A DNA stretch of 64,000 nucleotides. Origin: Whitmania pigra (lineage: Eukaryota > Annelida > Clitellata > Hirudinida > Haemopidae). A program made the position numbers and the translations under genes. Location: assembly GCA_021613335.1 (NCBI GenBank), contig JAJTWR010000353.1:840001-904000 (forward strand), read 5' to 3'. Under the pieces are notes generated by a model, which was not told the origin of the DNA, ran no database searches, and saw only the letters and a program-made list of their open reading frames with translations. Shown here piece after piece: positions 12,450 through 23,894 of this stretch. The stretch's first letter is position 1. Each line of letters starts with the position of its first letter.

Positions 12450-12742
12450 TGAGGACACCCTATTTTTTCATGATAACTCGATAAAGAAAAATTTGATTGT
12501 TGGGAAATTTTAATATGTTATTTATTTATGTATTTGTGCTTATCACTTAAGTGATAATTTTTGTCGAAATATGTTCAAGCATTAATTTCAAAATTACAAT
12601 AACTTGATTTCGGGGCATCCAATAACCATGAAAGACACTTTCAAAAACCACCTAAAAATGACTAAAAACTTCGTGAAAACAGGAAAAAAGGTTTATTTAA
12701 AACAACTGTTATCCAGTGATTTTATTAAGGTTTTTAATTAGT
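12450..12742 (-). repeat. Anonymous repeat R, inverted copy
   Basis: This is the reverse complement of the repeat at 16340-17045 and 21375-22150. The shared core includes ATCCAATAACCATGAAAGAC and ACTCGATAAAGAAAAATTTG. It is more diverged than the other two are from each other. No coding potential is visible. Confidence 0.85.
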
Positions 12743-13239
12743 CAAGACTTACAATTATTAAATCTGTTGTAAAAATTATCATTTCAAAGTTTGTGATAGT
12801 TCGGCTACTATGATTTGAACTACCCAAAATTATAATTTCCAATCGCAGTTTCCAATCACGGAAATTATTTTACCGAATAAATTTCAATTCAGTAAATTCC
12901 TTTCGAAGAATCCGAAGCTACAATGTCCATCCATCCATCCATCGACATCATCACAATCAGAGAAACTCTCGATTAAATAAAGACGGGTAAGTAAATTTTT
13001 GGCCAAAAATTATATTTATTATATTTACATATATGGATATTTTTAATGTTTACGATTATTGCTGTGGCATTTAAGATAAGCGGAATTTTAAATAAAGATG
13101 GTGCAGTTCTTCCATAGAATCAAGATTAAATATGATTTAAAGCTAAACTTCAAAAATTCCTGTATCCCTGAATCCTGTATATTAAGAATTTAATAAAAAT
13201 AAAAATAAACTTGTATACAAGCACGATGCAGGACATACG

Positions 13240-13430
13240 ACATATCTTAGCGAATTAGATATATATATATATATATTTTATTTTTATTTTTTTATTATTT
13301 TTTTATTATTTATTATATATATAATAATAATCGACATATCTTAGCAAATTAGATATATATATATATATATATATATTTTATTTTTATTTTTTTATTATTT
13401 TTTTATTATTTATTATATATATAAGAAATT
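13240..13430. repeat. Tandem duplication with (AT)n cores
   Basis: Two adjacent copies of about 93 bases. Each starts CGACATATCTTAGC and contains an (AT)n run, then TATTTTTATTTTTTTATT. Confidence 0.9.
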
Positions 13431-15345
13431 AATATCATTTTAATTAATTTTAATTAATAATGTTAAAAATGTTGTCACCGAGAGAAAATTTATCCCAATC
13501 AATACCGCCTAAGTTTTGAGCATTAGGCTTCCACATTCGGAATGCTGAAATGAATAGAAACTATTGAAGCTGGCGTGATAGTCCGTCATTAATAAAAGTT
13601 GTTGCAAATCCATTGTTTGCGTCTTTCGTCTCCAAATCGACATAATCCTTTTAAATACTTTCTATACACCCCTTCTAAGATATAATAGTCTGAGAACATC
13701 GAGGCGCAATTATATTTTTAGGCCATTTTACATTTTTACATTTATAAAATGATTTTCATTTTAATAGCTTTACTTGGTTACAGTTTCGTGAATATTTCAG
13801 AATGTAATATTTCAGAAGGCATATTTCAGATGACACTCGATTGTTACGGCAAAACAGGATGTGCTTTGGACCTTCCATCTTCAGTTGAAACAGGAGTACA
13901 AACCAAAATTTGGTGTGCAATGATTTGCAAGATTCAGAATTGCTCGAGCTTCAACTACTTTGAAAATAATAAAATATGTCAGTTGTTTCGCTTCCTTCCC
14001 TTCAAGATCATGTCCTATCCTAAATGTTATAAATACTATGTGAGTTTTAATTTGATTTGCAGATTTTGACAAACTGGTACTTTTGAAAGGTCTTTTCGAA
14101 AATAAATAAATGATATAAACTGAAAAGAGTTACATTGTTACATTGATGTCTTCTTTGTAGATGCCTTCAAGGATCATTTTGCCAAGTAATCTTAGTTTGA
14201 AGTGAATTATTTAATTAATAAGATGAAAAAAAGACTAATAACATACGAATTTACTTTAAAAAATAATTTTACTAAATTAAATAAATCATAAATTTCGAAT
14301 TTCAGCAAATGGAAATCTTGCCTTAAAAAGAGAAACATGTCAGAGTTCAACAGCTGCAGTTTCTATGGGCAACCTCTCGTCATGGCTGGCAGTGGATGGT
14401 TTTCATGGAACTGCTGTTTGGTTAGCACAATGTGCTCATACTGATGATCCTGACGGAGGAGAGAACTGGTTCATGGTGGATTTGAGGCAAACCGTGAGGA
14501 TCGAGCTCGTCCGTGTTTTGACGTTTTGGGGACTTCGTAGGTTTTACAGTTAATTATTCATTTGATTAAAATATGTTGCATAATTGAGATGATTTGGATT
14601 GTCATTGTTAATTCATTCTTAGAAGTTTAAATGTTCTAAAAATAGTTCTGAATGATATCTCAAGTAAAAAGTAATTTCTATAATGAATTAGGACACTCAG
14701 GTTTTCGAAAGGTAATCGAAACTACAAAACATTCGGATATTTAAATTAAATAGCTAAATATCATTAGAGAAAAAATTATAAAATTAATATTGATGAAGAA
14801 CTTAGCATTTAAAAATGTAATTTACAATTAAAAAACGCATTTCAAGCTATCAATCTCCAGAGATACCTCAACCTGATCATTGGTCTCACCAATGATTCTT
14901 GGCTCGTAAAGAGACCAGTAAGAAACACCTATCCTTTGTGTGGAATCTACCCTAAAACACCGAGTAATAGTTCATGGATTGAAGTCAATTGTTCTAGCAA
15001 CGGAGCACAACCAGCGAGATATGTCATTTTCCAACAAACTCCACTGAATTCGTCCGATGGTGGACGCTTGAGTCTGTGTGAAATTCAGGTCTTTTAAAGA
15101 TTTTGAAAGTTGAAAATTGAGGTTGAAACGTTTTTCTTGGAATTTCCAAAGTGACTCGGTTGTGACAAACAAAATATCGGAAACTTTTTTCTTGAAATTT
15201 TTAAAAGTTTTTCTCAGATTTGATGAATGGTTTAATTGATATATTTTTACAATTACCTACATTCACTATAGGTTCTGTTGTGTAATCTTCATAATCATTA
15301 TCATAATCGTTATCTTCATCTTCTTGATTATTCCTCGTACGTATA
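13413..15345 (+). repeat. Inverted duplication, left arm
   Basis: The arm is the reverse complement of 18760-20655 at roughly 93-95% identity by eye, including introns. It begins next to an AT microsatellite and ends just beyond an AATCATTATCATAATCG stretch, where similarity stops abruptly. It contains the plus-strand PAN-FTP gene. Confidence 0.92.
13749..15097 (+). CDS. Secreted PAN-like + fucolectin (FTP) protein, copy A
   Basis: Four exons: 13749-14039, 14161-14185 (a 25-nt microexon), 14306-14536 and 14847-15097. Phases agree throughout and give 265 residues. Donors are GTGAGT, GTAATC and GTAGGT. Residues 1-19 are a signal peptide. Residues about 20-97 form a Cys-rich PAN/apple-like module (NCSSFNYFENNK then CQLFRFLP). 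Residues about 105-265 are an F5/8-type fucolectin domain: NLALKRE, then WLAVDG, WFMVDLRQTVRIELVRVLTF, and a C-terminal LCGIYP to SLCEIQVF. FTP domains in eel fucolectin relatives bind fucose or other glycans extracellularly, so a lectin role is inferred. A near-identical gene lies in the opposite arm with exons of exactly the same length. Calcium and fucose ligand residues were not checked. Confidence 0.8.
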
Positions 15346-16339
15346 CGGAGAGCATCCTTCATTCCACCAACCACTTTCTTTCATGTTGTAAGATTCTGTG
15401 ATCATCATCATCATCCAAAAAATTAAACATTTTCTCCAGTGAAGATTCATCAACAATTCCAGGTGTTTTCCGACATGTTATGCGACAATTTGGTCACTTT
15501 TGCCGTTTCATTCATTTCCACCTTTTCCATTCCAAACTCCTCATTTCCTTATATGTTGTTTTATCAATTTCTATCCAATTTGTTTCGAAGTCATGATTCA
15601 AATCATTTTCCAGCATATTTTACCAAAATTGTGCAACTGCCTACAGATCAGGTATGTTCATTTGCTTGCTGTATATTTTGTCAACCTTTTGATATTTTAC
15701 CTTTTTTGAATACTTTAATGAGAAATTTGATTAAGTTAATTTGATCTGATTTTATTAACATTAATATCTTGAACTATTATATCAAATTGGAAAGTTTCTG
15801 ATTAAGTTATTGAGCATTTATTCAATGATTAGACCTATCGCGATAGCATATTTATTTGATCAAATAGTGTTTACTATCCAAGTACAACGAATTATTTGGT
15901 TTTATTTGTCGTAAAAATAAACTACTCTAAGAATGTGACCGTTTTCATAAAAATATAAAACATGGAATTTAGTTTGACCGCTAAATCTTTGCACCTATTG
16001 AACATTTCTGCCATTGTGTATCATAATACTTTAAACAAGCATGTTTGTTTTTGTTTGAATCACTGCTTCCCCAGGGAATCAAAAATTTAAAAACAACAAA
16101 TGCACAATTTTGCACGGCTTTCCGAGGTCTTGCTTGCTTACTTATTCGCAATACCGCCTAAAAATCTAAAGTGTTTCAGCAAAACTTTTCTCAAATTGCT
16201 GCAAACGGAAAAACCTAATGTTAACAAATAAAAAAATAAAAAAATAAAAAAACCTTTATTTAGACGTGGACAATGCTTAATATAGAAGCTTAATTAGTTG
16301 TTAAATAATATCTTAATTTATTTTAGATATTTTATTATA
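15346..16339. other. Spacer, no gene recognised
   Basis: Contains a 101-codon plus-strand frame at 15439-15744 that is Phe/Ser-rich with no domain, start context or splice partner. It also contains the fourth exon-like repeat copy (16136-16222). I would not annotate a gene here. Confidence 0.4.
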
Positions 16340-17045
16340 AATTTAATTTCGAATTAAAAATATGAGTTCAATAGTGATTAATGTATCCGTATAACTAAAG
16401 AACATTAACAGTCCATGTAATATGTATATAAAATAAATGTTCATAAATTAAGTTGATTGCAATTTGGCAGGTGCTTTGTAAAATTATGAAGCAATTTTTT
16501 TTTATTTAAACCACATACCCCAAAAGGCAGCAAAAATTTAATGTTTGTAAAACCACAGAAGATTCCTCATAACATTTAGCAAAAAAAATAAAATGAAGCT
16601 AAAATTATAAAAGGAAACAATACTAACAATTTATCAGCAACGTTTTTTTTTATTTTTATAAATTAATAAAGTAATTCTAAATTTAATTAAATTATATTTT
16701 ATTTTATATTTTTAATATCAAACTTAATCGTAATGTAACTCAGCTGGCATAATCTCGCCAACCTGTTTTTATTTTTGCCATTAAATGCCATTACGAACTA
16801 GGAGTAATGGATGACAAATATTTTAAAGTTATTGAAAATAAAGGAAACATTATTTCTTATAAATAACCTTTTTCCTGTTTTTTCAAGAGGCTTTTAGTCA
16901 TTTTTCAGTGATTTTTGAAAGTGTCTTTCATGGTTATTGGATGCCCCGAAAAAAAAAATTAATGCATGGATATATTTTGACAAAATTTTAAGAGATAATC
17001 ACAAATATATAATTATATAAAATATTAAAATTTGCCCAAAAAAAT
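16340..17045 (+). repeat. Anonymous repeat R, copy 2
   Basis: Direct, very similar copy of 21375-22150 over about 700 bases, with the core GAAAGTGTCTTTCATGGTTA. It lies in the spacer between the inverted arms. I found no terminal repeats or ORF. Confidence 0.9.
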
Positions 17046-17084
17046 AATTAACAAAACAATTCTACATCATTTAGTCTCTCTTGA

Positions 17085-18441
17085 CTTAATATCTCCTTAA
17101 AAACATGGATTCAGACCATTAAAATCGACCACCACAAATTTGCTGGAGTATGTTTATGGACCACTTCGCAGCAACAACGTCAGCAAACAGATATAATCTA
17201 CTTCGACTTTCAAAAAAACTTTGATTCTGTATCTCATCCAAAATTACTGAACAAAATAAAATCGTATGGTATTACTGGAAACTTGTATCAGTGGCTTTCC
17301 GATTTTCTGTATCAAAGAAAACAGCATGTCTTCATAAATGGCTCTATATCTGGTTTGATTGGAATTACTGGAAACTTGTATCAGTGGCTTTCCGATTTTC
17401 TGTATCAAAGAAAACAGCATGTCTTCATAAATGGCTCTATATCTGGTTCGATTGGCGTTACTAGTGGTTGGGCCCTACTCTGTTTCTAATCTACATCAAT
17501 GATATAATCGACTCCCTACGTAAGGATATCACAATTAAACTATTTGCCGACGATATTAAACTTTACAAATCACTGTCAATGGATGGTTCTGATCTTTAGA
17601 GAGGCATAGACTCACTCACTACATGGAGCAGGAAGTTGCAGCTAAACCCAGCCAAGGAAAAATGCTTTAATTGCTCAATTAAAACCAGTTCCAGGAATGG
17701 ACCCTTAACAACATTGATGATATCCTGCTCACCGCTGTTGATCAAACCAGAGATGTTGGTGTCATCATATACTCAGACTTACAATTCCGGCTTCACATCG
17801 ACAACATCACACACAAGGCTGCAGTCCGTTCAAGACTGATTCTCAAATCATTCACCTCTATAGACAATAATCTTCTCACCAAAGCTTTCTGCGTATATGC
17901 CAGACCAATCCTAGACACCGCAGTCAGTTCTGAAACCCTCACCATAAATACCTGATCGAGAACATTGAAAACATCCAAAATAAATTTACCAAGGCCATCC
18001 CTGCTGTTGGACAGCTAAAGTACCATGATCGGCTCAAGGCTCTACAACTTAAATCGCTTGAACATCGCCGTTTAATAGCTGACCTCTGCTTATTATACAG
18101 GATTATCAATAATTTAACATCAACTCATCTTAAAAACCATATTCATTTTGCAAGGTACTCATCAACTAGAGGTCATCAATTTAAACTAAGGTCATATTTT
18201 TGTGCAATAGACAACACCAAATATTTTTTCACAAATCGAATTATTAACATTTGGAATAAACTATCTAATAGCTTAGTCTCAGCTAGCACCTATAGTCGCT
18301 TCACCTCCCTTCTCAATGAATATGACTTGTCACTTTTTCTTGTTTACTACTGATTGAACCTCTCGTTTTTCAATGTTTTGCTATTTGATAGCGGGCAGGT
18401 AAGAGGCTTCGGTCCTCTACCCACTTAATAAAATAAATAAA
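17085..18441 (+). mobile_element. Non-LTR retrotransposon RT 3' fragment (degenerate)
   Basis: Translation in shifting frames gives HGFRPLKSTTTNLLEYVYG, then YFDFQKNFDSVSHPKLLNK, LIYINDIIDSL and KLFADDIKLY (the catalytic box, FADD for the usual YADD). Further on come the thumb-like ENIQNKFTKAIPAVGQLKYH and RIINIWNKLSNSLV. It ends near TAATAAAATAAATAAATA, a typical AT-rich LINE tail. The 5' half, including endonuclease and most finger motifs, is missing. An exact 93-base tandem duplication (17271-17456) and a deletion at the PQGSVLGP motif break it. The clade (CR1/jockey-like) is uncertain. Confidence 0.88.
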
Positions 18442-18759
18442 TATTTTGTTTTAAAAACTTAAAATGCTGTTTAACTTAGAATAGGTTTTTCACTAATGTT
18501 TTAAACAAATTTTTAATAATTAAATATCAATGCAATAGTTTAATTAATGGTAATTATTTTTGATTAACTGCTTTATTTAACAAATTGTAAATGATTTGGC
18601 ATTACCGAAATTTAATTAATTTCAATTAATAAAGCCACTGCGAAACGAAAAAACAAAGAAATCCAAATCACAAAATCATAATATCAGAATAAAAGTTGTT
18701 GCTGAACTGATGCGAAATGAGATCTTATCCATGCATGAGGAAGGAAACATGAATGAATT

Positions 18760-20652
18760 AATAATCTGCAAAATGATGATGACGATTATGATTATGATTA
18801 TAAAGATTATAACAACAGAACCTACAGTGAATGTAGATAATTGTAAGAATATATCAATTAAACCATTCATCAAATCTTAGAAAAACTTTTAAAAATTTCA
18901 GGAAAAAGTTTTCCGATATTTTGTTTGTTACAACCGAGTCACTTTGGAAATTCCAAGAAAAACGTTTCAACCTCAATTTTCAACTTTCAAAATCTTTAAA
19001 AGACCTGAATTTCACACAGACTCAAGCGTCCACCATCGGACGAATTCAGTGGAGTTTGTTGGAAAATGACATATCTCGCTGGTTGCGCTCCATTGGTAGA
19101 ACAATTGACTTCAATCCATGAACTATTACTCGGTGTTTTAGGGTAGATTCCACACAAAGGATAGGTGTTTCTTACTGGTCTCTTTACGAGCCAAGAATCA
19201 TTGGTGAGACCAATGATCAGGTTGAGGTATCTCTGGAGATTGATAGCTTGAAATGCGTTTTTTAATTGTAAATTACATTTTTAAATGCTAAGTTCTTCAT
19301 CAATATTCATTTTATAATTTTTTCTCTAATGATATTTAGCTATTTAATTTAAATATCCGAATGTTTTGTAGTTTCGATTACCTTTCGACAGCCTGAGTGT
19401 ACTAATTCATTATAGAAATTACTTTATACTTGAGACACAAATAAATTCAGAACTATTTTTGGAACATTTAAACTTCTAAGGATGAATTAACAATGACAAT
19501 CCAAATCATCTCAGTTATGCAACGTATTTTAATCAAATGAATAATTAACTGTAAAACCTACGAAGTCCCCAAAACGTCAAAACACGGACGAGCTTGATCC
19601 TCACGGTTTGCCTCAAATCCACCATGAACCAGTTCTCTCCTCCGTCAGGATCATCAGTATGAGCACATTGTGCTAACCAAACAGCAGTTCCATGAAAACC
19701 ATCCACTGCCAGCCATGACGAGAGGTCGCCCATAGAAACTGCCTCTGTTGAACTCTGACATGTTTCTCTTTTTAAGGCAAGATTTCCATTTGCTGAAATT
19801 CGAAATTTATGATTTATTTAATTTAGTAAAATTATTTTTTAAAGTAAATTCGTATGTTATTAGTCTTTTTTTCATCTCATTAACTAAATAATTCACAGCA
19901 AACTAAGATTACTTGGCAAAATGATCCTTGAAGGCATCTACAAAGAAGACATCAACGTTACAATGTAACTCTTTTCAGTTTATATAATTTATTTATTTTC
20001 GAAAAAACCTTTCAAAAGTACCAATTTGCCAAAATCTGCAAATCAAACTAAAACTCACATAGTAGTTGTAACATTTAGGATAGGGCATGATCTTGAAGGG
20101 AAGGAAGCGAAACAACTGACATGTTTTATTATTTTCAAAGTAGTTGAAGCTCGAGCAGTTCTGAATAGTGCAAATCGCTGCACACCGGATTTTGGTTTTT
20201 ACTCCTGTTTCAACTGAAGATGGAAGGTCCATAGCACATCCTGTTTTGCCGTAACAATCGAGTGTCATCTGAAATGTGCTTCCGATATTACATTCTGAAA
20301 TATTCATGAGACTGTAAATGAGTAAAGCTGTTAATAATCTGAAAACCATTTTTAAATATAAAATTGTTTTTAGGGCCTGAAAATTCAAAATAACTCCTCA
20401 GAATTTTCAGACTTTTATAAAAAAATAACTTAAAAGAGGTGTGTAGAAGGTGATTAGAAAAGAAACATCGATTTGCAGACGAACGAAGCAAACAATGGAT
20501 TTGCAGCAACCTTTAATTTTGAATATCGATCATGCCAGCTTCAATGGTTTCTATGGACACATTCCGAATGTTATGGTATTGATTAAAATAAATTTTCTCT
20601 CGGAGGCAGCATTTTTAACAACATGTTTTATATTAAGTTCTTTTATATATAT

Positions 20653-20655
<3 letters not shown>
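18760..20655 (-). repeat. Inverted duplication, right arm
   Basis: Reverse complement of 13413-15345. The outer end abuts a (GAT/GAC)n array. The inner end stops near an ATTATGATTATGATTATAA stretch. It contains the minus-strand PAN-FTP gene. The arms are about 3.4 kb apart. Confidence 0.92.
18996..20349 (-). CDS. Secreted PAN-like + fucolectin (FTP) protein, copy B
   Basis: Exons on the minus strand: 20349-20059, 19937-19913 (25-nt microexon), 19792-19562 and 19246-18996. Each has the same length as in copy A, and the result is 265 residues. The start was chosen to match copy A. An in-frame ATG 39 bases upstream would add 13 residues and spoil the signal peptide. The FTP part differs from copy A at only a few positions (for example TVRIKLVRV against TVRIELVRV). 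The signal/PAN exon carries many replacements, including W to R, M to A, K to T and S to P, while its cysteines are kept. No stop or frameshift was found. The gene is convergent with copy A and probably functional. A role as a glycan-binding secreted protein is inferred from the fold. Confidence 0.8.
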
Positions 20656-20811
<156 letters not shown>

Positions 20812-21089
20812 AATGAGCTAAAGTTTAACAAGCAAAATAAATGATTTTGATGGTTTTTCAGTTAAAAGTTTTTCTCTAGTGCAACATAAATATTTAATTT
20901 ATTCCCCATTTTCTATGCTTTTGATATTTTCATCTCAAGACGATATCCAAAGTTATGTTACAAAACCTGAAGGAAAGCAGATGTAATTTTAAATAAAGTG
21001 TTCATTTATTGAAATCGAGGAGACCTGGTAATTAGTGATTCAATGTATTTATTAAGCGAATATTTTATGATTCACGATTTCAAAATCAG

Positions 21090-21368
21090 AGGTTTTTAGC
21101 AGCATCAAGCAGTCCTCGATGGCTGCTAATTCCGTTGCAGAGATGCTGCTGTCGGGCTAAGCTCTGATACTGAGCTCCACTCCTTTCTTGGGGATGAAGA
21201 TTCCTATCCCTGCCTTGTCCTTCATCTTGGATGCATCCGTGTAGCAGAGCAGGCTGGAATCACTGATTTCTTCGATCTTCTCCCTAGCGACCAGCATCCT
21301 CAGAGGATCGTCGGCCGCTATTGCCAGGGTGGAGGTGTCGAAGTTGGGGTTCTTCAGTGTCCATGGTG
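21090..21368 (-). mobile_element. LINE RNase H domain fragment
   Basis: On the minus strand it reads LAIAADDPLRM, then SLLCYTDASKMKDKAGIGIF, IPKKGVELSIRA, a stop, and SISATELAAIEDCLMLL. YTDASK plus the later E-L-A-AI motif are RNase H catalytic-site neighbourhoods as found in I/R1/jockey-type LINEs. The stop and the lack of RT around it mark it as a dead fragment. It sits next to repeat R, outside the right inverted arm. Confidence 0.75.
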
Positions 21369-21374
21369 CTCTGA

Positions 21375-22150
21375 TAATTTAATTTCGAATTAAAAATATG
21401 AGTTCAATAGTGATTAACGTATCCATATAACTAAAGAACATTAACAGCCCATATGTATATAAAATAAATGATCATAAATTAAGTTGATTGCAATTTGGCA
21501 GGTGCTTTGTAAAATTATGAAGCAATTTGTTTTTATTTTTATTTAAACCACAGACCCCAAAAGGCAGCAAAAATTTAATGTTTGTAAAACCACAGAAGAT
21601 TTCTCATAACATTTAGCAAAAAAATAAAATGAAGCTCAAATTATAAAAGGAAACCATACTAACAATTTATCAGCCCCGTTTTTTTTTTTATTTTTATAAA
21701 TTAATGAAGTTATTCTAAATTTAATTTAATTATATTTTATTTTATATTTTTAATAGCAAACTTAATCGTAATGTAACTCCGCTGGCATCATCTCGCCAAC
21801 CTGTTTTTATTTTCGCAATTAAATGCCATTACGAATTAGGAGTGCCTGGAATGAACTGGACAGAAAATTCTTAAAAACCCTAATAAAATTAATGGATGAC
21901 AAATATTTTAAAGTTATTGAAAATAAAAGAAACATTATTTCTTATAAATAACCTTTTTCCTGTTTTTTCACGAGGCTTTTAGTCATTTTTCAATGATTTT
22001 TGAAAGTGTCTTTCATGGTTATTGGACGCCCCGAAATAAAAAAAATTAATGCATGAATATATTTTGACAAAGAGATAATCACAAGTATATAAATATATAA
22101 AATATTAAAATTTGCCAAAAATCAAATTTTTCTTTATCGAGTTTTCACGA
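21375..22150 (+). repeat. Anonymous repeat R, copy 3
   Basis: Direct copy of 16340-17045, and the longest one. It extends to AATTTTTCTTTATCGAG, which matches the inverted copy at 12450-12742. Confidence 0.9.
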
Positions 22151-23513
22151 AATAATGGCTGTTTACTTGGCAATACGATAAATTCTAGTCATCATTTTTA
22201 TGCTACAAAATTTAATCATAAAAATAAATGAATAATGATAATAATTATTGTTACTTGAGACAATGTAAATAAGTAATTGTAATTATGGAGACCTAAATGT
22301 TAAATAATATATTTTCAACAACGCCGATAGAGTCACAGTCACCACTAATTTCATTAATACTCGACAAAATAATAATGATATTAATATTATTACCATTAAA
22401 AAATTTTACAGTAATAAAATATATAATTTTACAGTATTTAAATGTAACTAGTCAAAAACAGATTTAAAATCCAGACTGATGAGTGAATGTCACTGTCCTG
22501 ACTATATTTATTTATGTAATTTATTTATTTTATTTTTTTATTGCGTTTTATTTTTTATTTCGAAACAAATTATATATTTGTGTGTTTATTAAATTAGTTA
22601 AGATTAAAATCTCAGTTTAATATTAAACTTTTACTTTTGGCATATTATTAAAAGTTATTATTTTTTAAATAAGATTATTTTCCAGACCAATATTTGAACA
22701 AAAACAAACAGCCTAAATAAGACCTAAGTTATACTAAGAACTCTGACTAAATAAAGCATTTTATTGCATGATCGTCTTTCGACTAATTCTGAAATTAAAC
22801 GTAAAAAATGTTATTAATTATAAGAAATCCAATACAGTTTCACTGACAAATTTTAAAATTTTTTAAAAAGTTATTTAAGTTCCTTTGCTATTGTGTTAAT
22901 ATGAATGTTGAATTTATTCTAGAAACTTTGATCACGTTGACTTAATGAAGAAATTTTTCGTCGAGCGACAATTTATGAAATTAAACGTAAATTTTATTTA
23001 TAATTTTGTATTATAAAAATGTTATTAGTTATAGAAAATCCAATACATTTTCACCAATAAAAGTTAAAAAAACGAATAATTATTCAAAGAATATCAATTT
23101 TTCATGAAACCACCTCTCCCTTGCAAGTTGCCTTGCTTTTTAACAAACACGATTTTTGAATGCGGGGCGTTGTTCACTACCTTTTAGTTGTTAATTTTTG
23201 GGACCCTTTCTGGGTGATTTAAAACTTAAAAATAATTGTAAAATATATTTTATTAAATTTCTAATTAAAATTAATTTGTACTTATATTTACTTTTATTGC
23301 AGAAATTTAAATGATTATTCAATTAGGGCATGATGTCTTAAATAAGTTTTGTTATTTTCTTACAATTTTTATTTCAACATTCATAATTGTATTCAACATC
23401 ATTTATAATTACATCAAAATGTTAATAATTACAATAATACATTGTTTAAGGTTTAGGATTGGGAGGTGGTTTTTTTTAGTATATTTACCTTTTGAAATCC
23501 TTTGGGTGGTTTA
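22151..23513. other. No feature recognised
   Basis: Very AT-rich. Short open frames only, with no domain or splice-consistent exon found. Confidence 0.5.
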
Positions 23514-23670
23514 AAATAGGCATCACATTAGTATTATAGCTTAAAATAGGCATCACAATAGTATTATATCTTAAAATAGGCATCACAATAGTATTATAGC
23601 TTAAAATAGGCATCACAATAGTATTATAGCTTAAAATAGGCATCACAATAGTATTATAGCTTAAAATTGG
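23514..23670. repeat. 30-bp minisatellite
   Basis: About five copies of a unit containing GGCATCACAATAGTATTATA. Being 30 bases long it stays in frame and encodes a 10-residue repeat (MPILSYNTIV) on the minus strand, but this is probably not a gene. Confidence 0.92.
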
Positions 23671-23894
23671 CATCGACGGTCTAACACCGTTTGATCTCCT
23701 GACCTGCTATTTGACGAGTAGAGTCGGAACTAAAATTTCATCTATGCCAAACTTATTAATTGTGACTCAATTTTTTATGAAAATGCTTTATTTAGTGAAA
23801 AAATTTTCAATAATAATTAGTTTGTATAGATTGTAGTTCTCAAGCACATTTTATCCAAATATGACATCTAAAAGGACAAAATAATCCCATAAAT

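Noticed and set aside
14972..15172. 66-codon minus-strand ORF and its twin at 18921-19121
   Set aside because: Antisense shadow of the last FTP exon; it appears in both arms only because the arms are copies.
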